A stretch of 42,257 nucleotides of DNA from Scatosoma sp045124465. Lineage in GTDB: Bacteria; Bacillota; Clostridia; Christensenellales; Borkfalkiaceae. The notes under the pieces were generated by a model. That model saw only the letters and a list, made by a program, of their open reading frames with translations, did not search any database and was not told the DNA's origin. Position 1 is the first letter of the stretch; each line of letters begins with the position of its first letter. Location: contig JBGVLV010000039.1 in NCBI GenBank assembly GCA_045124465.1, positions 1-42,257 of the forward strand, read 5' to 3'. Shown here piece by piece: positions 17,091 to 26,000 of this stretch. The position numbers were made by a program, and so were the translations under genes.

Positions 17091-17753
17091 ATGATCCAAC
17101 CCGATAAAATAATCCGTTCCGATCGCAAAACGCTGTCCGTCTGCGTCGACTCGTTTGGTCGCGTGACGGTCCGCGCGCCAAAACGGTGCGATACGGCGCG
17201 GATTTTTGCCTTTTTGGAAGAAAAAGAAAACTGGATATTACGCCAAAAAGCGAAAACGGCGGGGGCAGGTATGCGTTTACCGCCCGAAAATCTCGACGGC
17301 TTTTCCTTTTTGCTCCTCGGCAAAAACTGCAAGATCTCCCTCGTTTCGGGAACGCGCATAAGCTACGACGCGGAACGCGGTATCCTGTTTTTGCCCGAAA
17401 AGAACGCGCGGGAACGGCTCGTGAAATGGCTGAAAGAGAACGCCAAACGTATCTTGTCCGCGCTCACGGAAGAAAAGGCGCGGGAGATGGGAACGGCGTA
17501 TAAGTCCGTTTCGGCGACAAGCGCAAAGACCCGTTGGGGGTCGTGTTCGGGGGATAACGCGATCCGCTATTCCTTCCGCTTGCTGTACGCGCCCAAAGAG
17601 GTTGTGGAATACGTGGTCGTGCACGAACTGGCGCATACGAGGCATAAAGACCATTCCGCGCGGTTTTGGCGGGAGGTGGAGAAGTACGTTCCCGACTGGC
17701 GCGCGCGGCGGAAATGGCTCAAAGATAACGGGATATTGATGGAAATATTTTAA
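17091..17753 (+). CDS. YgjP-like zinc metallopeptidase domain protein (DUF45/M48-related)
   Basis: A 220-residue protein of the YgjP/WLM type. The zinc site HELAH (178-182) is followed by H188 in KDHSARFW, and the family TRWGSC motif is at 147-152. Substrates are unknown. Residues 1-80 form a beta-rich N-terminal part. There is no evident ribosome site before ATG 17091, and the gap to galE is 30 bases with a GC palindrome, so translation may depend on coupling. The 20-nt intergenic motif has a 16-base partial match inside this gene. Confidence 0.83.
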   Translation: MIQPDKIIRSDRKTLSVCVDSFGRVTVRAPKRCDTARIFAFLEEKENWILRQKAKTAGAGMRLPPENLDGFSFLLLGKNCKISLVSGTRISYDAERGILFLPEKNARERLVKWLKENAKRILSALTEEKAREMGTAYKSVSATSAKTRWGSCSGDNAIRYSFRLLYAPKEVVEYVVVHELAHTRHKDHSARFWREVEKYVPDWRARRKWLKDNGILMEIF

Positions 17754-17758
17754 ATTTA

Positions 17759-17775
17759 TTAAACAAACCGTTTAA
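17759..17775. promoter_or_regulatory. Candidate operator: short palindrome before the SufC-like gene
   Basis: TTAAAC and GTTTAA form 6-base arms around AAACC, about 20 bases before a TATTAT -10-like box (17796-17801). This could be a repressor site for the SufCB-like pair. The -35 is poor, so this is tentative. Confidence 0.3.
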
Positions 17776-17828
17776 AACGCCCGTGTTTTGCGTTATATTA
17801 TAAGAGAGAAGAACGTAAGGAAGAAAAA

Positions 17829-18548
17829 ATGTTAGAACTGAAAAACGTCAACTATAAAGTCAAGGACGAGCTTGGCGAAAAACATATCCTCAAAGACGTG
17901 AACCTGACCCTTAACGAACGTTTCGTGGCGTTCACGGGACCCAACGGCGGCGGCAAATCCACGCTCGCGAAAGTCATCGCGGGTATTCTCACGCCGACTT
18001 CGGGCAAGATCTACCTCGACGGCGAGGATATCACCGAGCTGTCCGTCACCGACCGCGCGAAACGCGGCGTGTCGTACGCGTTCCAACAGCCCGTCCGTTT
18101 CAAGGGTCTGACGGTGCGCGATCTTATCAATATCGCGGCGGGCAAACCGCTCAAAGTCGCGGACGTTTGCGCGTATCTGTCCGAAGTGGGTATGTGCGCG
18201 CGGGACTATCTCGACCGCGAGGTGAACGCCTCCCTTTCGGGCGGCGAGCTGAAACGTATCGAGATCGCGACCATTCTCGCCCGCGGCACCAAACTTTCGG
18301 TGTTCGACGAACCGGAGGCGGGGATCGATCTTTGGAGCTTTGGGAATTTGATCAAGGTATTCGAAAAAATGCACGAAAAAACGCAGGGGAATATCCTTAT
18401 CATCTCCCACCAGGAGCGGATATTGAATATCGCGGACAAGATCGTGGTGATCGCGGACGGCTGCGTACGGGAACAGGGCAAAAAAGAGGACGTATTGCCG
18501 AGTCTTTTGGGTAAAGAGGCTTGCAAGGTCCTGACGGCGAAGTTGTGA
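17829..18548 (+). CDS. SufC-like ABC ATPase (minimal Fe-S assembly type)
   Basis: A 239-residue ATPase of the SufC family: Walker A GPNGGGKST (37-45), the signature LSGGELKR, Walker B SVFDEPEAGID and a His switch in IISHQER. There is no membrane partner; the next gene is a SufB/D-like scaffold 10 bases later. The absence of SufS, SufU or SufD and the order C then B match the two-gene SUF-like minimal systems (SmsCB) described in archaea and some anaerobes. It would drive Fe-S cluster assembly in the cytoplasm. AAGGAAG precedes ATG 17829. Confidence 0.85.
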   Translation: MLELKNVNYKVKDELGEKHILKDVNLTLNERFVAFTGPNGGGKSTLAKVIAGILTPTSGKIYLDGEDITELSVTDRAKRGVSYAFQQPVRFKGLTVRDLINIAAGKPLKVADVCAYLSEVGMCARDYLDREVNASLSGGELKRIEIATILARGTKLSVFDEPEAGIDLWSFGNLIKVFEKMHEKTQGNILIISHQERILNIADKIVVIADGCVREQGKKEDVLPSLLGKEACKVLTAKL

Positions 18549-18558
18549 GGAGAAGGGT

Positions 18559-19485
18559 ATGGACGCGATAGAAAAAGATCTGTTATTGAAAATAGCCGAC
18601 TTGCACGGCGTACCCGAGGGCGCGTACAATATCCGCGGGAACGGTCAGCTCGAAAGTCGGAACACGACGGCGAATATCGATATCGTCACCAAAACGGACG
18701 GTAAATCGGGTATCGACGTCATCGTAAAAGCTGGCACGAAAAACGAGAGTATGCACATACCCGTCATCATCAGCAAGGCGGGGTTGCAGGAAGTGGTGTA
18801 TAACGATTTCTATATCGGCGAGGACGCGGACGTCGTCATCGTCGCGGGTTGCGGCATACACAACTGCGGCGGCGTGGATATGACCTCCCGCCACGACGGC
18901 GTGCATACCTTTTACGTGGGCAAGAACGCCAAGGTCAAGTACGTGGAGAAACACTACGGCGAAGGGGACGGGAACGGTAAAAACGTGATGAACCCCGAAA
19001 CGGTCGTACACCTTGCCGAGGGCGCGTATATGGAAATGGAAACGACCCAGATAAAGGGTATCGACTCGACCAAGCGCGTCACCCGTGCGGATATGCAAGC
19101 GGGCGCGAACTTCGTCGTGAAAGAGAAACTGTATACGCACGGCTCGCAGACCGCGGACACCGACTTCATCATCGATATGAACGGCGAGGGCTGCCGCGCG
19201 GACGTTACGTCGCGTTCGGTCGCGGCGGATAAGTCCAAACAGAACTTCGTTTCGACGATGAACGGCAACGCGCCCTGCCACGGGCATACGGAATGTGACG
19301 CGATCATAATGGACGGCGCGTCCGTGACCGCCGCGCCCTGCCTTTCGGCGAACGATATCGACGCGGAACTGATCCACGAGGCGGCGATCGGTAAGATCGC
19401 GGGCGAACAGCTCACCAAGCTTATGACGCTGGGGCTGACGGAGCAAGAGGCGGAAGAACAGATCATAAAAGGATTTTTACATTGA
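18559..19485 (+). CDS. SufB/SufD-like Fe-S assembly scaffold (short form)
   Basis: A 308-residue protein, shorter than SufB or SufD (about 420-480), covering the beta-helix core and C-terminal region. The C-terminal segment CHGHTECDAIIMDGA, then DAELIHEAAIGKIAGEQL, is the family signature (HEA and GKI). Several Cys and His residues could bind the cluster; the active Cys cannot be assigned without an alignment. GAGGAGAAGGG precedes ATG 18559. It pairs with the SufC-like ATPase. Confidence 0.85.
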   Translation: MDAIEKDLLLKIADLHGVPEGAYNIRGNGQLESRNTTANIDIVTKTDGKSGIDVIVKAGTKNESMHIPVIISKAGLQEVVYNDFYIGEDADVVIVAGCGIHNCGGVDMTSRHDGVHTFYVGKNAKVKYVEKHYGEGDGNGKNVMNPETVVHLAEGAYMEMETTQIKGIDSTKRVTRADMQAGANFVVKEKLYTHGSQTADTDFIIDMNGEGCRADVTSRSVAADKSKQNFVSTMNGNAPCHGHTECDAIIMDGASVTAAPCLSANDIDAELIHEAAIGKIAGEQLTKLMTLGLTEQEAEEQIIKGFLH

Positions 19486-19502
19486 CAGGAGAAAAAAAAG
19501 AT

Positions 19503-20879
19503 ATGAGTACATTAGCTTACAAAAGAACGAACGTCTACGAAAAAGCGGACGAAAAATTGCTGAAAGAAATTTTCGACTACGCCGAGGGCTATAAAAAATA
19601 CCTCGACGAGGGCAAGACGGAACGGGAGGCTTGCGCGAGCGCGAAACGCATGGCGGTCGAGAACGGTTATAAGCCGTTCAAATTCGGTCAAAAACTTAAA
19701 GCGGGCGACAAGGTCTATTACGATAACCGCGGCAAGAATCTGTACCTGATCAAGGTCGGCAAAGCGAACGTGGCGGAGGACGGCATACGTATCCTCGCCT
19801 CCCATATCGACAGCCCGCGTATCGATTTCAAGCAAGTTCCTCTTTACGAATCGGAGGACATCGCGTTCGCCAAGACCCATTATTACGGCGGTATCCGTAA
19901 ATATCAATGGGCGACGATCCCGCTCGCTCTGCACGGCGCGGTCGCGCTCAAAGACGGTTCGGTCGTGAACGTGAAAGTGGGCGAGGACGAGAACGATCCC
20001 GTGTTCTATATCAGCGACCTGTTGCCCCATCTCGCGGCGAAACAGAACGCGAAAACGCTCGGCGAAGGGATCGGGGGCGAGGACCTCAATATCTGGCTCG
20101 GCAATATCCCGTACGTCGCGGCGGCGGACGAAAAGGACAGAACGGTCAAGGAAAACCTGCTTAAAATTTTGAACGAAAAATACGGTATGACGGAGGAGGA
20201 CTTCCTCAGCGCCGAACTTTGCGTAGTGCCCGCGTATAAAGCCAAGGACATCGGTTTCGACCGCGCCCTTATCGGCGCGTACGGTCACGACGACCGCGTT
20301 TGCTCCTATCCCGCGTTCACCGCGCTTTTCGACGAGAAGTCGGACGAGCATACGACGATGGTCGTGCTTGCGGATAAAGAGGAGATCGGCAGCGAAGGAA
20401 CGACGGGTATGCAATGCGCGGTGTTCCTCGACCTCATCGACGAGATCGCCGCGTCTTTCGGCGTATCTTCGGCGGCGGTGCGCGCGAATTCCAAATGCCT
20501 TTCCGCGGACGTCAACGCGGCGTTCGATCCCAACTTCAAGGGCGTGAGCGAACCGCTCAATTCCGCGTACGTTTCCTGCGGCGCGGGGATCACCAAGTTC
20601 ACGGGCGCGCGGGGCAAGAGCAGTTCCAACGACGCGGACGCGGAGTTCCTCGGCTTTTTGCGCCGTATCTTCGACGAGAACGGCGTGATCTGGCAGACGG
20701 GAGAAATGGGCAAAGTAGACGAGGGCGGCGGCGGTACGGTCGCGAAATATATCGCGAAAGCGAATATCGACACCATCGATATCGGCGTACCCGTCATCTC
20801 TATGCACTCGCCCTTCGAACTCGTTTCCAAAGCGGACGTGTACGAGGTCTACCTCGCCTTCCGCGCCTTCCTCAAATAA
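19503..20879 (+). CDS. M18 family aminopeptidase, long form
   Basis: A 458-residue M18 zinc aminopeptidase. Metal-ligand motifs are visible: ASHIDSPRID (first His/Asp), ADKEEIGSEGTTG (Glu pair), AYGHDDR (Asp) and ISMHSPFE (last His). It removes N-terminal, often acidic, residues from peptides in the cytoplasm. Start ATG 19503 has AGGAG 11 bases upstream; a TTG at 19482 overlaps the previous stop and is less likely. It follows the SufB-like gene by 17 bases. The second M18 gene faces it. Confidence 0.92.
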   Translation: MSTLAYKRTNVYEKADEKLLKEIFDYAEGYKKYLDEGKTEREACASAKRMAVENGYKPFKFGQKLKAGDKVYYDNRGKNLYLIKVGKANVAEDGIRILASHIDSPRIDFKQVPLYESEDIAFAKTHYYGGIRKYQWATIPLALHGAVALKDGSVVNVKVGEDENDPVFYISDLLPHLAAKQNAKTLGEGIGGEDLNIWLGNIPYVAAADEKDRTVKENLLKILNEKYGMTEEDFLSAELCVVPAYKAKDIGFDRALIGAYGHDDRVCSYPAFTALFDEKSDEHTTMVVLADKEEIGSEGTTGMQCAVFLDLIDEIAASFGVSSAAVRANSKCLSADVNAAFDPNFKGVSEPLNSAYVSCGAGITKFTGARGKSSSNDADAEFLGFLRRIFDENGVIWQTGEMGKVDEGGGGTVAKYIAKANIDTIDIGVPVISMHSPFELVSKADVYEVYLAFRAFLK

Positions 20880-20888
20880 GAAAAAGAG

Positions 20889-20908
20889 CGGGGCAGGTAT
20901 GCGTTGAA
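20889..20908 (+). repeat. 20-nt intergenic motif, copy 2
   Basis: An exact second copy of the 20-mer at 1276-1295, again just after a stop codon and again reading ATG CGT TGA. Here it precedes a terminator. Confidence 0.45.
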
Positions 20909-20916
20909 TAAAAAAT

Positions 20917-20954
20917 CGGCTTTCCGAAGAACTCGGAAAGCCGTTCGCTTTTTT
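20917..20954. terminator. Bidirectional terminator between the two M18 genes
   Basis: An 11-bp stem (20917-20927 with 20933-20943), a 5-base loop and TTCGCTTTTTT on the plus side; on the minus strand the stem is followed by ATTTTTT. Confidence 0.9.
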
Positions 20955-20961
20955 CAGTCGT

Positions 20962-22230
20962 TTACCGCACGAGGAACCCGTTCCCGTCCGCGAGCAGGTC
21001 GGAGGAATAAAATGCCGTCAGCCCGTTCACGAGTTCGGCGTAGTCCTCTTTTGCGAAACATTCGCAAGCGGAGTGCATAGCCAGTTGGGCAAGTCCGATG
21101 TCCGCGCCCGCGACCCCCATACGCGTGAGCGCGGCTACGCCGAGCGTACTGCCGCTGCGCATATCTGAGCGGTTGAAAAAGTTCTGGTGTTTTACGCCCG
21201 CTTTGTCGAAGATCGTCCGCACGGTCGCGGCGGCGAGCGCGTCGGTGATGTACGCGCCGTTTGCGTGCGCTTTGATCGCGACCCCGCCGCCCAAAACGGT
21301 CTTGTTCGTCGGGTCGGCTTTTTCGGGGTGGTTGGGGTGTACGGCGTGCGCGTTGTCCGCCGAGAGCAGGAAGGAGGAGGCGAGCGCCTTGTAGTATTCG
21401 TTGTCGTCGAAACGGAGGGCGTAAGCGATACGCCGCAACGCGTTTTCGAGGAAGTCGCCGTCCGCGCCCTGCGTCGTGCGGCTGCCGATCTCCTCGTGGT
21501 TCAAAAACGCGGCTACGCAGATCCCGTCGCTGTCCGCTTTACTCAAAAGCGCGTCGAGACTCGCGCAAACGCTCGTTAAGTTGTCGATACGCGGCGAGGC
21601 TAAAAATTCGTCCTCCGCGCCGAAGAAATAGGGCGAGTCCGCGTTTACGAGATACAGATCGTATCCCATCGTCTTGCCGTCGCCCGCGATACGTTCCAGC
21701 CAGTCCGCCTCGCCGCCGTTTAAGGACAGGAGAGGGGAAAGATCGGTCTGCGCGTTGACGGCGAACCCGTCGTTCACGCCGCGGTTTTGGTGTACGGCGA
21801 GGGAGGGGACCGAAAGGAGAAAGGGGGAAGTTACCGTTTCGGAATACACCCGACCGTTCTCGCTCTTGACGACCCGACCCGCGATCCGCAAAGGTCTGTC
21901 GAAGAAGGAATACCAAACGCCGCCGCCGTACGTTTCCACGTTGAGAACGGCGTACGCGCCCCGTTTTTCGACGGGGTTTTCTTTGAGTTTTAACGCGGGG
22001 GAATCCACGTGCGAGGCGACGATCTTATAGGAAAAATTGTCCAAGCCTCCGACGGTGAACGCTACGAGCGCGCCGCCGCGTTCGACGAAATATTTCCCGC
22101 CCTCGGAAAGTTCCCAGTCCTCCGTTTCTTTGAGGGGGGAGAACCCGTTTTCCACGAGCCGCGCTTTCGCGTTTTCGCAAGCGTGGTACGCCGTGAGAGA
22201 GTTTTTCAAAAAATCGAGTAAGGTTTCCAT
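20962..22230 (-). CDS. M18 family aspartyl aminopeptidase
   Basis: A 422-residue M18 peptidase. Motifs: ASHVDSPALK, LNHEEIGSRTTQG, SPRIDN and LAMHSACE. It differs from its convergent neighbour in length and motifs and is nearer to the ApeB type. ATG 22230 (METLLDF) has GGAGG 9 bases upstream on the minus strand; an in-frame extension to 22386 crosses the promoter and is rejected. It is a single gene with its own promoter. Confidence 0.92.
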   Translation of the reverse strand: METLLDFLKNSLTAYHACENAKARLVENGFSPLKETEDWELSEGGKYFVERGGALVAFTVGGLDNFSYKIVASHVDSPALKLKENPVEKRGAYAVLNVETYGGGVWYSFFDRPLRIAGRVVKSENGRVYSETVTSPFLLSVPSLAVHQNRGVNDGFAVNAQTDLSPLLSLNGGEADWLERIAGDGKTMGYDLYLVNADSPYFFGAEDEFLASPRIDNLTSVCASLDALLSKADSDGICVAAFLNHEEIGSRTTQGADGDFLENALRRIAYALRFDDNEYYKALASSFLLSADNAHAVHPNHPEKADPTNKTVLGGGVAIKAHANGAYITDALAAATVRTIFDKAGVKHQNFFNRSDMRSGSTLGVAALTRMGVAGADIGLAQLAMHSACECFAKEDYAELVNGLTAFYSSDLLADGNGFLVR

Positions 22231-22260
22231 TGTCGGAGCCTCCGTGGTCTGTTTGTATCC

Positions 22261-22289
22261 ATTGTAGCATTTTTGCACACGTTTGACAA
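22261..22289 (-). promoter_or_regulatory. Promoter of the M18 gene on the minus strand
   Basis: TTGTCA (22284-22289) and TACAAT (22261-22266) on the minus strand are 17 bases apart, about 31 bases before the start codon. Confidence 0.8.
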
Positions 22290-22379
22290 GCTTTTGGCGA
22301 AATGTTTTTTCACAAAAAGACCCAAAACGGGCAAAAGATGAAAAAATGATGAAAAGACGCTTAACAACTTGTTTTCGAC

Positions 22380-22407
22380 TTGACAAAGTTTAAAAAGCAA
22401 GTATAAT
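22380..22407 (+). promoter_or_regulatory. Promoter of the marR-ABC operon
   Basis: TTGACA (22380-22385) and TATAAT (22402-22407) with 16-base spacing. The MarR-family product may bind here, but no clear palindrome was found. Confidence 0.82.
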
Positions 22408-22444
22408 AGAGCGTAGAAACCTGATAAAGGAAGGAGAAACGATT

Positions 22445-22924
22445 ATGGAAGAAAAGCAATTAAAGATCAGCGCGCTCGGCGAAGGCAAGAACGAAGAATA
22501 TCTTTCCAAGGTATTCCAGATGCTTAAAAAGCGGGAAGATATCACTATCACCGACAAGAAAACGCATTTCAACAACACCGAGATCAGAATGATCGGCGAA
22601 CTGCTCGCGGCGAGATACGAAAACCGCCGCTTGATCTCTACGCAGATCGCCAAACTGCTCGGCGTGACCCGTTCGGCAATATCGCAGATCGTCAATCGGC
22701 TCGAACTTCGCGGCGTGGTCAAACGCGTTGCGGACGAGAACGACAAAAAGATCGCGTATATCGAGCTTTCCGACGGTATTTTGGAAGAATACAGAGAGGA
22801 CCTCGACAGCTGTCTGGACTTCGTCGGCGCGATCGTGGAGGAGTTCGGCGAGGACAACTTCAATAAAATGTGCGAGCTGTTCGATTCGTTCGTCGAACTG
22901 GTAAAAACCAAGATCCAAGCGTAA
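22445..22924 (+). CDS. MarR-family winged-helix regulator
   Basis: A 159-residue protein with a winged helix near 50-110: LISTQIAKLLGVTRSAISQI is the helix-turn-helix and KRVADENDKKIAYI the wing. MarR dimers usually repress a neighbouring efflux gene until a ligand binds. AAGGAG lies about 8 bases before ATG 22445. It is 48 bases upstream of the ABC fusion, which it probably controls. Confidence 0.88.
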   Translation: MEEKQLKISALGEGKNEEYLSKVFQMLKKREDITITDKKTHFNNTEIRMIGELLAARYENRRLISTQIAKLLGVTRSAISQIVNRLELRGVVKRVADENDKKIAYIELSDGILEEYREDLDSCLDFVGAIVEEFGEDNFNKMCELFDSFVELVKTKIQA

Positions 22925-22972
22925 ACGTGAAAACGGGGAAAGGATAGAGGAAATTCAGTTTCGGAGTGAAAA

Positions 22973-25648
22973 ATGTTACAATTAAAAAACGTTAAAAAGG
23001 ACTATCAGACCGCCGGCGCGACCGTGCAGGCGCTGAAAGGCGTGTCCCTCCGTTTCCGTAAGAACGAGTTCGTGTCCATTCTCGGCGCGTCCGGTTGCGG
23101 CAAGACCACGCTTTTGAACATTATCGGCGGTCTTGACCACTACACCTCTGGCGATCTCGTCATCAGCGGCGTTTCCACCAAGGATTACAAAGACCACGAT
23201 TGGGACGTATACAGAAATCATAGGATCGGGTTCGTGTTCCAGTCCTATAACCTCATTCCCCACCAGACCGTGCTCGGCAACGTCGAACTGGCGCTCACGA
23301 TCGCGGGCATTTCCAAAGCCGAACGCCGCCAAAGAGCGGAGGACGCGCTGATCAAAGTCGGACTGAAAGACGAACTGCACAAACGCCCCAACCAGCTTTC
23401 GGGCGGTCAGATGCAACGCGTGGCGATCGCCCGCGCGCTCGTCAATAACCCCGAAATATTGCTCGCCGACGAACCGACGGGCGCGCTCGATACGGTGACG
23501 AGCATACAGATCATGGAGCTTATCCGCGAGATCGCGGGCGAGCGTTTGGTGATTATGGTCACGCATAACCCCGAACTTGCGGAGCAATACTCCTCGCGTA
23601 TCGTCCGTTTGCAGGACGGTCTTGTCGTCGCCGACTCCGATCCGTACGAAGGCGACGAACTTGCCCAAGCGCCCGTTGCGGAAAAGACGGAAACGGAGAT
23701 AGCGGAACAGACGGAAGGAAAAACGGAAAAACGGAAAAAGGATAAGACCAAGAAGAAAGAACGTTCTTCGATGTCGTTCGGAACTTCCTTGGGGCTTTCC
23801 GCGCGTAACCTTTTGACGAAAAAGGGCAGAACGGCGATCACTTCGGTCGCGGGCAGTATCGGTATCATCAGCGTATGTCTGGTGCTTGCGCTTTCCAACG
23901 GTTTTAACAGTTACATATTAAAGACGGAAGAGGATATGCTCTCGTACTATCCCGTCGAGATCGCCGAAACGACGATGGACGTGGACGCGATTATGTCGGG
24001 AATGAGTTCGGGTAACGAAATGCCCGATTTGGATAAAATAGGGGATAAAGTTTACGTAAACTCTTTCCTTACGAATATCGCGCAAGGTATGCAGGTGACG
24101 AATAACCTTTCCAAGGATTATCTCGACCATATAAGCAATATGCCCGAAGAATATTATACCGCGATCCAGTATAGTTACGGCGAAGATCTGACGGGAAATC
24201 TTTTCACGCAAGTGGAGATATCCGACGATAACGGTTCGTCCAAAGAATATGTAATGTCGCTCGACTATTTGAAACAATGGTATGTGAATAAGTTGACGAT
24301 GATGGGCGGAGAGAACGCGCAGTACGCAAAGCTCGCGCCTATGGTGGAATATCTCGGCGACGTTGTCAGCAAAATGCCGGGAACGGCGGACTTTTCGGAC
24401 GAACGTTTCAGCAGTTACGTTCGCAGTCAATACGATATCGTCGAGGGTCGTTTCCCCGAAAGCTCGGACGAGGCGGTACTTGTCATCGGCAGTAATAACG
24501 ACGTGACGGACTTGACTCTTGCCCAGCTCGGCTTTATCGGCGAGGAACAGTTCTTGGCGTTGTTCCAAGAAACGGACGAGGAAAAAAGAGAACAGTATAT
24601 CGACTTTGCCGATATCCTCGACAAAGAATATACGCTGTATTATAACGACGCGGTATATGCGGAAAATCCCGCGTATACGGGAAATCCCGCGTATACGGGC
24701 GCGACGGGCGGCCGTGCGTTCGTATATAGCGGCGTGCGCGGTTCTTTGGACGTAGAAAACGGTAACGGCGTAAAAGTGAAAGTTACGGGAATTCTCCGTT
24801 TGCAAGAAGGACGTACGTACGGTTGTCTTTCCAACGGCTTGAATATCACCGAAAAACTTGTCGCCGAATACATTCAAACGAATAAGACCTCGAAAATCGT
24901 TGCGTGGATGAACGACTTGAATAATGCCCTGCCCTATACGTACGAGGGGCAAACGGTATATTTCTACCGTTCCCCCGCGAGCAACCTCGATTCCTATTAT
25001 TCGGGCGTACCTATCGGCGAAAAGACGATCCCCAACGTAACGTACGATCCCAAAACGCCTTTGTGCGCGGTGGGCGGGAACGATTCGGTGACCGGTATTT
25101 CCATATATACGGAAAGCTTTGAAACAAAAGAAGGGCTGTTGTCGTATCTTGACGAATGGAACGATAAGAGCGCGGAGAGCGATCAGGTCAAATACACCGA
25201 CAGGGTAGGCTTGATGATGAGTATGGTGGAAACGATACTCGACGCCATTACGTACGTACTCGTCGCGTTCACGGCGATCTCCCTCGTCGTATCCTCGGTC
25301 ATGATCGGTATCATAACCTACGTGTCCGTCGTCGAGCGTACCAAGGAGATCGGCGTTCTGCGCTCGCTCGGCGCGAGGAAACGGGACATCAAGAACCTGT
25401 TCAACGCGGAAACGTTCATCATCGGTCTGACCTCGGGCGTATTCGGCGTGGTCGTGACCTATCTTCTCTCCTTCATCGTGAACGCGATCTTAAAGACCTT
25501 GACGGGTATCGCACAGCTTGCGGCTCTGCCGTTCACCTCTGCGTTCATTATGATCTGCGTAAGCGTAGGTCTGACCCTGATCAGCGGGTTGATTCCTGCG
25601 CAGGCGGCGGCTAAGAAGGACCCCGTCATCGCACTCCGTACGGAGTAA
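22973..25648 (+). CDS. ABC ATPase-FtsX permease fusion (MacB/peptide-export type)
   Basis: An 891-residue fusion. ATPase domain about 1-225: Walker A GASGCGKTT, signature LSGGQMQR, Walker B LLADEP. Then a Lys/Glu linker (about 225-265), one membrane segment (about 285-310), a large extracytoplasmic domain (about 310-750) and three C-terminal membrane segments (about 755-890) of the FtsX type, with ERTKEIGVLRSLGA. Relatives export or resist antimicrobial peptides. The middle domain uses more AT-rich codons than the ends and has a tandem 18-bp duplication (24664-24681, 24682-24699) coding for two NPAYTG units. The natural end KDPVIALRTE precedes the stop, with the repeat family next. Confidence 0.9.
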   Translation: MLQLKNVKKDYQTAGATVQALKGVSLRFRKNEFVSILGASGCGKTTLLNIIGGLDHYTSGDLVISGVSTKDYKDHDWDVYRNHRIGFVFQSYNLIPHQTVLGNVELALTIAGISKAERRQRAEDALIKVGLKDELHKRPNQLSGGQMQRVAIARALVNNPEILLADEPTGALDTVTSIQIMELIREIAGERLVIMVTHNPELAEQYSSRIVRLQDGLVVADSDPYEGDELAQAPVAEKTETEIAEQTEGKTEKRKKDKTKKKERSSMSFGTSLGLSARNLLTKKGRTAITSVAGSIGIISVCLVLALSNGFNSYILKTEEDMLSYYPVEIAETTMDVDAIMSGMSSGNEMPDLDKIGDKVYVNSFLTNIAQGMQVTNNLSKDYLDHISNMPEEYYTAIQYSYGEDLTGNLFTQVEISDDNGSSKEYVMSLDYLKQWYVNKLTMMGGENAQYAKLAPMVEYLGDVVSKMPGTADFSDERFSSYVRSQYDIVEGRFPESSDEAVLVIGSNNDVTDLTLAQLGFIGEEQFLALFQETDEEKREQYIDFADILDKEYTLYYNDAVYAENPAYTGNPAYTGATGGRAFVYSGVRGSLDVENGNGVKVKVTGILRLQEGRTYGCLSNGLNITEKLVAEYIQTNKTSKIVAWMNDLNNALPYTYEGQTVYFYRSPASNLDSYYSGVPIGEKTIPNVTYDPKTPLCAVGGNDSVTGISIYTESFETKEGLLSYLDEWNDKSAESDQVKYTDRVGLMMSMVETILDAITYVLVAFTAISLVVSSVMIGIITYVSVVERTKEIGVLRSLGARKRDIKNLFNAETFIIGLTSGVFGVVVTYLLSFIVNAILKTLTGIAQLAALPFTSAFIMICVSVGLTLISGLIPAQAAAKKDPVIALRTE

Positions 25649-25767
25649 GAAAGTCTTATATACGTCGCAATACTTCGTCGAAGGTGCGCTTTTCTTGCTC
25701 GTTTACGATTAGTAAACTCCCGTCGAAAATGCTCCTTCTCCTCGTCTTGCTCGTATCTAAGCCTTTC
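25649..25767 (+). repeat. Structured repeat family, copy 3 (119 bp)
   Basis: It starts on the base after the TAA stop. Ends are GAAAGTCTTATATAC and GTATCTAAGCCTTTC. Arms TTTTC/GAAAA flank the GTTTAC/GTAAAC hairpin. Confidence 0.85.
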
Positions 25768-25930
25768 GACGGGTGGCGTTTTGTATCGAACTCTTTCGAC
25801 GAGTGAGCGTACATCTCCCGTCGGGAAATCCGCGTTCTCCTCGTCTTGCTCGTATCTAAGCCTTTCGACGGGTGGCGTTCTGTATCGAACTCTTTCGACG
25901 GGTGGCGTTCTGTATCTAAATTCGACGGGC
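25764..25930 (+). repeat. Tandem extension of copy 3
   Basis: A 30-bp unit beginning TTTCGACGGGTGGCGTT recurs at 25764-25793, 25863-25892 and 25893-25922. Between the first two lies a second right-half unit (25815-25866). Together with copy 3 and a plain 70-base leader to the next gene, this accounts for the 352-base gap 25649-26000. I see no gene in it. Confidence 0.8.
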
Positions 25931-26000
25931 GTTACGTTCCGCAAAATTTTTCCGTATAAAAACCCGAAAGGGAAACATACTGCTTGCAGGAGGGAAGAAT

